A stretch of 64,000 nt of DNA, taken from Bretschneidera sinensis. Taxonomy: Eukaryota > Streptophyta > Magnoliopsida > Brassicales > Akaniaceae. The notes below the pieces were generated by a model. The model ran no database searches. It had not been told where the DNA came from and saw only the letters and a program-made list of their open reading frames with translations. Both the position numbers and the translations under genes were made by a program. Shown here piece after piece: positions 32,004 through 41,135 of this stretch; position 1 is the first letter of the stretch, and every line of letters starts with the position of its first letter. The stretch is taken from contig CM043700.1 in assembly GCA_023935145.1 (NCBI GenBank), forward strand, positions 98,126,400-98,190,399. The letters run 5' to 3'.

Positions 32004-33140
32004 TCACTGCTGATCGGCAGGTGGTGCATTCGAAGAGGTACTGGGTGAGGGAAGTAGGCGATCGAGGATGGCCTGTAGCATCACCTTATGTCGTGCAAAC
32101 TGTGCCTCTAATCCATCTACCCGCTGATAGATCAGATGAGCTGCCTCTCTATCCTCCCGACAGATGTTGGATAGCTCACAGCGGAATGAGGACAGCTCAT
32201 CTAGAAGGTGCTGATACTCTGTGGACCCCATATCTAGCTAGTCCTTCTCCCAAGTAGGGCTCACTGCCGGGTGCTCGACATCCATCGGACCATCCGCTTC
32301 AGGCTCAGCAATAGGAGTATGCACTCGGGGTCCTCGAGGCATGTGGGATTGACTGAGGCTCCACTGAGCTCTCCCAAAGAATGGGTGGTCATTCACCGGT
32401 CTGTCAATGGAAGAGCCTCTGATCCCCTTCTTCTTGAAGATGTGTGTGAGTAGGAAGGGGAAAGGGAGCCCCCATGCATTAGCTGTAGTGGTCTATCGGC
32501 TATGTATATGGTCCCAGAACTTGTGCACCTGGCTCCAAATGACAGTTGGTATAGAGTACTAGTGACCCCAGTGAAAGGCATAGAGGGCCTGTAGGAACTG
32601 ATCCTTCCGTTGAGTCTTGTGCCCTAAAGGGCATACGTTACACTAGAGGACGGAGTCCACAAACCATAAGCGATGAGGCAACTTTGACCGGCTCCCTGTA
32701 TTGTTGTGCTGGTCCGCATACTGGCCCACACACATGTCCTCGATAATATAGGGTAGAGGAAACAGGTCTGGCTGCTCCTCCATATGGCTGTCTTCCGAAG
32801 AGGACTCATCACAATAGTGAAGAGCAGTGGCGATGTCTGTGGTGGTCAGCTCTATGAATCTGCCCTGGACTGAGGAGGATAAGATCTCTGGTCTGGTGCA
32901 GTCATAGGTTAGATTCTCATAGAAACTGACCACAAATCTGATGTAAGCTGTCGAATAATCCGACTTGAACAGCCGCTTGAAACCTCAGCCCTTGAACTCT
33001 TGGACCGCCCATCTTGTGGCGTCCAAGCTCTTGAAGTCTTCATCTATGTTGAACGTAGACTCAAATAGTATTTCACACTGCTCGAAACTAGGCCGGGTGG
33101 AGTGGGAGTGGCTACCGGAGGCTCGGGAACTAGAGGCCAT
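32004..33140 (-). pseudogene. Envelope-position ORF ('putative plant transposon protein'-like), element 2
   Basis: It starts with MASSSRASGSHS at 33140. The middle reads VVSFYENLTYDCTRPEILSS, FIELTTTDIATALHYCDE and EDMCVGQYADQHNN, then LPHRLWFVDSVL. The last 75 residues are a probable coiled coil ending VMLQAILDRLLPSPST and PPADQQ. Stops and frameshifts break it in several places. The position after integrase is that of the env-like ORF of Athila-type elements. No signal peptide or membrane segment is seen, so an envelope role is not supported by this copy. Element A has a matching ORF. Confidence 0.75.
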
Positions 33141-33169
33141 GTGTTTAGGAAAAATAGTGTAGCTTCTGG

Positions 33170-33260
33170 TGTGATTGCGCTCGATCACAGTTGATAGTGC
33201 GCTCGATCGCACAGGTTGAGGTGCGCTTGATTACAATGTGTGAGCGCTCGAGCGCACTCA
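33170..33260. repeat. Cluster of palindromic GCGCTCGATCGC motifs before ORF (element 2)
   Basis: Four copies of GCGCTCGAKCGCA-type sequence within 90 bp. Similar cluster at 54675-54750 in element A and at 6454-6490 in element 1. Confidence 0.8.
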
Positions 33261-33339
33261 CTCAGACAATATATTGAACAGCTGATGTGCAACAAAAACT
33301 CGAAGCTGTAGGAAACCCACAAACTTGATCCTAGCCCCC

Positions 33340-33880
33340 CTGCAAATAAGAAATAACATAATAAAAAACAGCCAAAGCATAAGATAAATAATAATAGAAT
33401 GATTTTTTAAATCAAGAACCGTGTGTGATGGTGTGTAAATATTTAGAAACTAAAATGTGTATACCTTGTGTTTTTAGGATGATAGTGGGCATGCAAGGGG
33501 GACAGAAGACGTGTTGTGCAGGTGGTGGGGTTGTTTATGGTGGTGAGGTGGTGGTGGAGTGGAGTGCCAGAGGTGAGAGGGTGGTTGGAAACAGATTTTT
33601 AGCTGGGCGAGGGCGAGTGCGACAGACGGGAATAGGAAGTGCACTAAAGTGTAAGGTGAGAAAAATGGGCTTGTGAGTGAAGTGTGAATAAAAACCCTTA
33701 CGTGTCTTCTCTGCCTTAAGTGCGCTTAAGTGCATGGTGAAATGCACTCGATCACACTTGTGCTCAAGTGTGATTGTGAGGTGCGCTCGTTTGTGATGGT
33801 GCGCAGTGAATGTGTGCTTGAGCATACTGAATGGTGCACTCGAGTGCAAGGCAGCATGTATAGACAAAATAAAAACTTAC
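33340..33880 (-). other. Predicted GT-AG intron upstream of envelope-position ORF (element 2)
   Basis: Donor CTTG|GTAAGTTTTTATTTTG at 33880, acceptor TTATTTCTTATTTGCAG| ending at 33340. Both fit plant consensus well. Element A has the same pair with 10-11 identical bases at the donor. The intron holds a second palindromic cluster (about 33720-33850). Splicing is inferred. Confidence 0.6.
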
Positions 33881-33927
33881 CAAGACTGAAATAATAAATC
33901 TAGAACAATACAACCTTACCGTGCTTT

Positions 33928-34005
33928 AGTGGCCTCAGTACCACTGACCTTGATAGAGGCGTTTAAGCGATAGGAATGAAAATGAAAATTGCTCAAGCGC
34001 TCTCT
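33928..34005 (-). other. Conserved RNA hairpin pair after pol (element 2 copy)
   Basis: In sense orientation AGAGAGCGCTTGAGC (34005-33991) pairs with GCTTAAACGCCTCT (33968-33955) with the same bulged A as its relatives. AGTGGTACTGAGGCCACT follows at 33945-33928. Confidence 0.7.
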
Positions 34006-34029
34006 ATAGTAGCTTCAGTGCTACTTTCT

Positions 34030-34410
34030 TTAGAGGGGACACTTAGAGCCCACCTTAGGTGGTTCAAGTGCCCTGAATAACTGCTTCATCTCTAATTCTG
34101 ATGCCTGGATAATAGGAGAGAGAAAAGTAGTATTAGTAGGCTCAAAAGGTTCAACTAGAGGAATATACTTACTTGGAAGCTTTGGTGTGTTCTTTAAGGG
34201 GTGCATGGCTTTATTGATGTCTTTAATTACGTTGTCATCCTCTAGCCCTTTATCCAATCTTGTGACACCATGGTGGAGGGTGGTCTCCAATGGAGCAATA
34301 TGATGGACCTGAGAAACTTGCTCAATAATACCTTGTATTAAGCTTATATTAGAATAGTCATTATCATCTTTGGTTGATTTTAATGTATTAAATATTTTGA
34401 ATTCTATTTC
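34030..34410 (-). pseudogene. Protease-RT linker fused to integrase tail (element 2)
   Basis: The ORF 34290-34030 reads METTLHHGVTRLDKG to FLSPIIQASELEMKQLF, then jumps to RALEPPKVGSKCPL, the last residues of the family's integrase (compare [11 protein letters not shown] in element A). The RT-integrase block is lost, and its 3' breakpoint differs from that of element 1. Confidence 0.8.
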
Positions 34411-35286
34411 TTAATCATTTACCTTCATAGTGACAATGCCCCTTTTTACACTGATATTTGTGTCAGTAGATATCATAAAGGGTCTTCCTAAGATGATGGG
34501 GAATGGTAATGTCATAGGACATTCTTCCATATCTAAGATAATAAAATCAGCAGGTAAAATAAATTTACCTACTCTTACCAAAACATCCTCGAGAATACCT
34601 CTCAGTCGTTTGATACTTCTGTAAGCCAGTTGCAAAGTGATGTTGGTTGGTTGAAGCTCCCTAAAACCTAGTGTCTCGAATACACTGTATGGCAGCAGAT
34701 TGACACTCACCCCTAGATCCAATAGTGCATGTTCGAATAGCTGGTCACCTAGCCTGCAAGGAATAGTAAAACTACCCGGATCTTTTAGTTTTAGTGGTAG
34801 TTTTCTTAATAGCACAACACTTACCTCTTCAGTCAAGGTTGCTGTCTCATGCTCCTTAAACTTCCTTTTGTTAGTGCAACAATCTTTCAAAAATTTAGCA
34901 TATGCAGGAATTTGTTTAATTGCATCTAATAAAGGAATGTTTATTTCCACTTTTTTCAAAGTTTCGAAAATGTCAATCAGTTTAGTCTCTTTCTTAGGTT
35001 TTACTAACCTTTGAGGGAAGGGTGGAGGTGTATTTACCTTTTCCATCTCACTTACCTTAGATGTGGATGCTTTGTCTGGGGATGCTTGTGCAGGCTTATC
35101 GACGCCTATGATCTTTCCACTTCTTAGGGTTGTTATAGCATTCAGTTGCTGATGTCCTCTTGGATTAGGTATTGGTTGGGCGGGAAGCTCACCTTGCTTT
35201 CTACTACTCAGTTCTTTGGTCAATTGCCCCATTTGTACCTCTAGTCCTTGGATGGCTTGATCATGTTTTGCAGTGGTTTGTATCAT
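34411..35286 (-). CDS. gag tail and aspartic protease (element 2)
   Basis: A 291-residue ORF. Residues 1-30 are a Gln/Glu-rich coiled-coil-like gag end. The protease follows with LLDLGVSVNLLPY (normally DLGAS; here DLGVS, so the active-site Ala is Val), LQLAYRSIKRLRGILEDVL, and IILGRPFM. It stops at VND before the linker. Downstream pol is deleted, so only gag processing could be encoded, and the V substitution may disable it. Confidence 0.85.
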   Translation of the reverse strand: MIQTTAKHDQAIQGLEVQMGQLTKELSSRKQGELPAQPIPNPRGHQQLNAITTLRSGKIIGVDKPAQASPDKASTSKVSEMEKVNTPPPFPQRLVKPKKETKLIDIFETLKKVEINIPLLDAIKQIPAYAKFLKDCCTNKRKFKEHETATLTEEVSVVLLRKLPLKLKDPGSFTIPCRLGDQLFEHALLDLGVSVNLLPYSVFETLGFRELQPTNITLQLAYRSIKRLRGILEDVLVRVGKFILPADFIILDMEECPMTLPFPIILGRPFMISTDTNISVKRGIVTMKVND

Positions 35287-36840
35287 CTCTGTCTAAAATT
35301 GTCTAGTTTCTTCCATGAACTGTTCGTGTGAAGTCATTAATTGTTGCTGTTGAGTTTCCAATTGCCTCACAAGACTTTCGAGGTCACTTTTCTTTGTTTC
35401 GAGAGCTGAGTGGGCTGTTGGTTGGAAGTTTCTTTGCTGCTCTTGTCTGTTCTGATTGTTGCTCCAAGAAAAATTTGGGTCATTCTGCCATCCAGGGTTA
35501 TAAGTGTTTGCATAAGGATTATTTTTCAGTGGGTAGTTGTTTGGTCCCACAAAGTTTGCTTGCTCATGATCTACAGATGAATACAAGGGACATGTATCAG
35601 TATTATGATCAAATTAGGAACAAATAGCACATACCTAGAGTGGTGTAGCTGGTGGGTTAGGTGAGGCATTCTGAGCAGCCATGGCTTTAACTAACAGATC
35701 TAGTTACCTTTCTATAGCAGCCATCTGAGTAGATGATCCTCCATTTAAGTTCACCTCATACATACCCTTACTATTGGTTACATGTCTACCTCGAGAGGAG
35801 AACTACTGAGTGTGTTCACTTAGGGTTTCGAAGAGCTCCATATCTTCTTCGCTGCTTTTCTCTATCAGCACTCCTCCACAACCTGAATCCACAATACTTT
35901 TGTTAGTATCACTTAAACCTTCATAGAAAGCTTGTACCAATTCATCCTGAGGTAGATTATGATGTGGACATTTGAGTATCAGCTCGTTGAAGTGTCCCCA
36001 TGCCTCAAAGAACAGGTCTCCATCCTTTTGTTGGAATGACTAAATCTCCTTCCTCATTTGCCTCGTCTTTTGAGCTAGAAAAAACTTTCTTAGGAATTTG
36101 CTGGCCAACTCCTCTGAAGTGTGAATCTAAACTGCAGGCAATGAATTGTACCACAATTTAGCATTATATTTTAAGGAAAAAGGGAAAAGAATTAACCTTA
36201 TTCCTTCTTGGTCTAAGCCTCAGATGTGCTGGAACTTGCAAAGATCGAAGAACTCTCGGAGGTGCAAGTGTGGATCCTCATTAGGGGTGCCCCTAAAGTG
36301 AGTCAGTGCACTTAGTATCTGCGGAGATATGTAGTAATTGCCTTCCGCCTCAGGTTGATACGTAATGCACGATGGCTAATCGAGGTTCCGTGGGATGAAG
36401 GACTGCTTCATCGGTCTTCGCTCAAGTGGCTGTGGGTTTTCGATATGTTCCTCCATTGATACTTTTTCTTCAATTTCTTCTTCTACCTCTTCTAAATTGT
36501 CTCTAAACCTTTGTCAGATAGTCCACTTAAGCTCGGTATCGAGGGGGAAGAACGTTGGATGCTTGGATCGAAGCACGTGCATGAATCAGTAACAATCGCT
36601 TTAATGCAGCAGTTAAACACTACTGGCCAGGTAACTCTCTGCCTCAATTGCACTCGATCGCAAGTGGCACAGAAAGTTCTCCTGGTGTGCCTGAAACAGA
36701 AAACAAAAAGGAATTAGTATAGGGTTTTAAAGAAAAAATAAGATTTAAATAGAAACTTTAAAATTTCTTTGAGATAAAAATAGAATAGAATGAAAAAAGA
36801 AATAACAATGATTAAACTAAATGAAAAATAATTCAAAAAA
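35287..36840 (-). pseudogene. Athila-type gag of element 2
   Basis: The minus frames near 36290-36060 show the gag core (FFDLCKFQHI, ILFPFSLKYNAKLWYNSLPA, SKFLRKFFLAQKTRQMR), interrupted by stops. Later comes NLPQDELVQAFYEGLSDTN and the ORF 35586-35293 with MYSSVDHEQANFVGPNNYP and NTYNPGWQNDPNFSW. The last 25 residues before the protease ORF are a Gln-rich coiled coil. It keeps the N-terminal gag part that element 1 has lost. Confidence 0.8.
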
Positions 36841-36850
36841 GAAATTTAAA

Positions 36851-36873
36851 CGCAATCCTCGGCAACGGCGCCA
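36851..36873 (-). other. Primer binding site of element 2
   Basis: The minus strand reads TGGCGCCGTTGCCGAGGATT, the primer site typical of Athila/Tat Gypsy elements. It lies six bases from the 5' LTR end (36880). Confidence 0.9.
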
Positions 36874-36879
36874 AAAACT

Positions 36880-38164
36880 TGTTGTTCGTTTATCTACCTA
36901 AATTAATAAGCAAATAATCGTACAATTTTACTTGCAAGTGCACAAGGTCAATAGTAGCATAGTGTGCAAATGTGAGACCATCTCCACAGGAATTGGTTAA
37001 TTTTGAATTAGAATTAGTTTCTCAATATAATAGATAGAAATAGATGTTTGAGTGTGAATTAATAATGATAAGAACATAGGGCTTTGATATCCACCACTAA
37101 TCATACTTTCCTATTGAGTAAAGTGCCAATGCTATAGCCTTATCATGAATACCTAATGGTTGCCAACCATAAGGGCTTAGTCCACTCCTTAGGCTATTGA
37201 TCTCCCTAAGCAACGAGCTAGGCATGGTGTATGCTCTAACTCTTTTCTCTCTTAAGGGATTCAGCATGATGTATACTGAGTTGTTCCTTAAGAGAGCATA
37301 AAGGCTATGGAAATCGACAACCACATGGAACCTAGGGCTTGGTCCGCTCTCGATTTCCCATGTTGATTAATCCAAGAATCCAATGCAGATATCTTTTGTT
37401 ACTATTGTTAGACCCAGGACTCGGTCATCGAAATTGATCTAACTAACTTATCCATACCACATGCATACGTTGATCAGACACACACAAATGAGGAATTTAA
37501 ATAAACACAGACATTAATCAATTAAAGCATCATAACATGGCTATTAGCAAAGGTAATTAATGATCATATATATAGGAAAGCATAATTAGGGCTTCAATCG
37601 AGCCCTATTAGGAGGTTAGTTACACATGTTCAATAAACTAAACATCACAACCATAACTAACTAAAATAGAAAAATAAAACCCGAAGGATGTTGAGGAGAT
37701 GAGTCGTCAATTCCTCTACAAGGCTTACAACTTCAAGCGCAATCCAAAAAGTGTGTTTTCTATGTTTTACAAGACTATATATAGGGCTCTAAAGGTGCCC
37801 CGAAACCCTAATTTCCTATTTAAGGTTTGGAGACTTCTTTCCAATTCTGGCTTTGCCGCCTCTGGAGCATGTGTGCTCGATCGCATAGATCTGCGCTCGA
37901 GCACATGTGTGCGCTCGAGCCTTCTGAGTGTGCGCTCGTGTGCCTGTGAGCTCGATCACAAGGTAGGTACACTCGAGCGCACCTTGTTGGATTGCAGAAC
38001 TTTACTTTTTATTCCTTAGAGCGCCAAAATGTCATCTTTTTGTCAAAGCCCTGTGAAAAACACATAAAACACGAAAATGAAATAAAATCTACTAAAATAG
38101 ATAAACAAATAGCCTAACAAGCATAAATTAAAGGGCCTATATATGACTATTGAAGCGCTTATCA
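36880..38164 (-). repeat. 5' LTR of element 2
   Basis: 1285 bp. Contains the inverted repeat (37247-37257/37286-37296), TATA box (minus, 37776-37783) and full palindromic cluster (about 37868-37985). It differs from the 3' LTR by scattered substitutions and a ~40-bp indel in the cluster. Confidence 0.95.
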
Positions 38165-38410
38165 TTTATCTAACAACTCTTGAAGTATTACCTTAAGCTC
38201 ATTTAACTCAACTAGTGTCATTCTATCAGGAGATATAGAAATAGGTGTAGAACCAGGAATTAAATCAATGGAGAATTCAATTTCCCTACTAGGTGATAAA
38301 CCAAATAATTCTTTAGGAAATACTTCTGGATAATCTCTAACCACTAATATTTCCTCTAACTTCCTTTTTTTCTTACTACAATCCACTATGTAATCTAGGT
38401 ACCTTTTCAT
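38165..38410 (-). pseudogene. Tekay/Del RT, N-terminal part (upstream of insertion)
   Basis: The ORF reads YPEVFPKELFGLSPSREIEF, IPGSTPISISPDRMTLVELN and ends LQELLDK exactly at the insertion site. The expected next residues, (G)FIYPS, are at 29310. Together they show the pre-insertion RT gene. Confidence 0.92.
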
Positions 38411-38931
38411 ACCATTTTCTCAACCACTTACTAGCTATAAGGCAGAAATAAGACAATTGGAAAGTATCTTACGTTTTCCTTGAAAACTAAACTCTTCCTG
38501 CCTAGGTATTCTAAAAATTACATTCTTCCTAAAATAGTCTACTCAAGCATGATATGTAGACAACCAATCCATTCCTAAAATCATATCAAAGTCCACCATA
38601 TTCAAAGGTAACAAATCTATTTCAAATTCTCTATCCCCAATATTAATAACACATCCCCGATAAACCTTTCTATTAACAACTCTATCTCTAGTAGGAACCT
38701 CAACAATTATATCATCATATATAAAGGACTAACAGTTACATCTACAGATTTCATAAAAGAAATAGATGCAAAGGAATGAGTAGCACCTGGATCAATTAAT
38801 ATTTTTGATAGTTTTATCAAGGATAGATATTGTACCCATTACGAGATCAGGTGTGGCTTGGGCATCTTGTTGGGTAAAGGCATACACTCTGTTTTCCCTC
38901 GATTGTGTCTAACTAGAATGTCCTCTCTCAA
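38411..38931 (-). pseudogene. Tekay/Del aspartic protease region
   Basis: Near 38800 the minus frame reads LIDPGATHSFASISF, the protease active site (usually DSGATHSF; the Ser is Pro here). Downstream pieces up to 38500 include DFDMILGMDWL-type residues but are broken by stops. Confidence 0.75.
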
Positions 38932-39267
38932 CTATTGTTCTATGGCCTTGATTTCTACCTCATGCACTCCCTGATCCACCACCTCTGCCTGATTGGCCTC
39001 TTCTAACACCTCCAATAGTTTAACTCTCAATGGACAATCTATACTTCTATGTCCACCTTGTTTGCAAACAAAACGAACCAAAGTAAGGCAATCCCAAGAT
39101 AAATGTCCTACTCGATTACACCTATAACATGCCTTACTCTCCCTGTCTGATACAATATTACCTCTTTCTTTAGCTGCCACACTCCCACCTCTACTAAAAT
39201 CTCCTATCGTAGGTTTTTTTCTAAACCTAGGAGTTCCTCCTACTGAACTCTGAGAAACATAGGTCAT
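38932..39267 (-). pseudogene. Tekay/Del gag nucleocapsid with zinc knuckle
   Basis: The ORF contains CYRCNRVGHLSWDC, a good CCHC knuckle, followed by a second cysteine group, CKQGGHRSIDC, with the first Cys of the pair missing. It binds RNA during packaging in active relatives. Confidence 0.88.
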
Positions 39268-40317
39268 TGACTCACTCTTTCTCTGCTGACTCTGAATAAT
39301 GGATCCTTATGAAAAAGAATGACTCCTCTGAGATAGGCAACCTCTGTGCATCCAAATACTACATTCTCTAACCCCTTCTGGTTTACTCCTCTTTAGCCAT
39401 TCCTAGTGTCCTCTATATTCAAAGATGTCTTTCTCTATTTGAAGCGACATATCCACCAATGCAGCATAATTAGTATGCTTCGAATAAGAAATCCTATAAT
39501 GGATTTCAAAATTTAACCCATCTAGAAACCTTTTACACTTCCTCTCTTTAGTATTCACCAGTTCAAGTACAAATCTACACAAAGTCACAAATCTCCCATC
39601 ATACTGAGCTACATTCATCATATTTTACTTCAACTGAATAAAATTTCTCTCCTACTGAGACTTAGATGGATCAGTAAAAAATTTAGTAAATAAAATTTCC
39701 TTAAACCTACTCTAAGTTAAAGGTTGATCTACTTCCATACTCAATCTAGGAAAGATATCATCCAACTAATTAGAAGCCTCGCTCTCTAATTAAAATAATG
39801 CAAAGGCAATATTTTTCCTATCAGTAATTCGTAATACCTTAAACAAATGCTCAATCCATTTAATCTACAAGTTAATCTCATATGAGGTTTTAGATTTTTT
39901 AAAGGTTGGGGGTTTCAATTTAATAAATCTGGCAAAACAGCCTTCCTACATCTCATGAACAAAACCACCCTCTCCTCCATGGACATCATATACTTATCGA
40001 ATCCTCACAGGATCTACTACTAGGTCTGGATTCGGTCTAGTCTGTTCATCCAACCTATGTTGCAAATCATCAACTCTACCCTCAGCTTGATTCAACCTAT
40101 TAAGAGCTTGAGTAAGAGTTCCTCTTAACTCATCTCTTTCAAACTCATAATTTCTCACTACACCACTAGTAGGACCTAGTGCACTATCATATGTTCCCTT
40201 TCAAGGGACCATAGAATCAACCTCAACTTCAACCTCTTTTCTTCTAAATAAAAAGGGCCTACAATGCCCTATTCATCCTACTACCCTAGCTCTAGGTTTA
40301 CCATGTCCAAGTGGCAT
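39268..40317 (-). pseudogene. Tekay/Del gag core
   Basis: A Met at 40317 opens MPLGHGKPRARVVG. Recognisable blocks follow: NRLNQAEGRVDDLQHRLDEQ, RFIKLKPPTFK, then MMNVAQYDGRFVTLCRFV and RFLDGLNFEIHYRIS (39621-39403). About ten stops or frameshifts. Confidence 0.78.
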
Positions 40318-40402
40318 CCTCAAACCTACATCAAAATAATTTATTTTATAAATCACAAGACAATTTTTTTTTTTTTTGCAGTCTACAGAATCTTAAACTT
40401 AT

Positions 40403-40414
40403 AGCTCTGATACA
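40403..40414 (-). other. Primer binding site of Tekay/Del element (tRNA-iMet)
   Basis: The minus strand reads TGTATCAGAGCT, one mismatch from TGGTATCAGAGC. Five bases from the LTR end at 40420. Confidence 0.85.
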
Positions 40415-40911
40415 AAAATTGTAAAGACCTATCCCGAACGGGCTTACCCAAGATGGCATCATCACCTTTTAGCACAAAGCAAACTTATATGTAACAAAAA
40501 TTTTCATAACTTAAAAATATTTACAACATATTTTTCTTAACTTCTTTTGGAGGAGATATAGAAATTTATTACATTTTTCATAAAATATATACATCCATGC
40601 ATGTTTATATACAAGACTCATTTACAATTTCAACAAATATTTTTATTTTATGAGGATGCTAACCATGGGGACCCACCTAGATGCTCACAATTAGCCTCAA
40701 CTAAAGGAATTTTATCAATTTCTTGACCGCAACTGAAATTTGATTAAAATAAGAGGAATGATCTTGACAAGCTCAATGATGCTCAATTTATAAGAAGTAT
40801 TCAATTTGTATACTTCAATTCATAATTATAATTACAATTTATATATCATTCAATCATCAATTTTTTTTTATCAGTAAATAAAGCTTGTATTAATCAAAAA
40901 TGTACAAAAGA

Positions 40912-41135
40912 ATCACTGGGCATACCCAGGAGATATACAGAGAGCAAGTACAGAAACAAAAATAAGCTTACAAAAGAAGCCTAAACAAAAGCTTACAAGA
41001 GAAGCCTAATCAGTGGGCAAGGCATCACTGGGCATACCCAGGAGATATATAGAGAGCAAGCACAGAAAACAAAAATAAGCTTACAAAAGAAGCCTATACA
41101 AAAGCTTACAAGAGAAGCCTAATCTGTGGGCAAAG
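40912..41135. repeat. 112-bp tandem duplication in LINE 3' region
   Basis: Copies 40912-41023 and 41024-41135, each starting ATCACTGGGCATACCCAGGA, differ at only a few bases. The second copy overlaps the ORF2 stop region; the first is downstream UTR. Apparently a recent slippage or template-switch duplication. Confidence 0.9.

Larger units (their letters stand above)
29311..38164 (-). mobile_element. Athila-type Gypsy element 2, non-autonomous, TSD TTTAT
   Basis: LTRs at 29311-30558 and 36880-38164 flank the interior, with TTTAT at 29306-29310 and 38165-38169. Minus-strand order: LTR, primer site, gag, protease, fused integrase tail, hairpins, intron, envelope-position ORF, 3' UTR modules, polypurine tract, LTR. 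RT, RNase H and integrase core are deleted. It inserted inside the RT gene of the Tekay element between LLDK and FIYPS. Confidence 0.95.

Noticed and set aside
32393..32812. Several short minus-strand ORFs in alternative frames
   Set aside because: Frameshift shadows of the envelope-position ORF, not separate genes.
33535..33867. 110-residue minus-strand ORF in element 2
   Set aside because: Lies inside the predicted intron, no conserved motif, no counterpart in element A.
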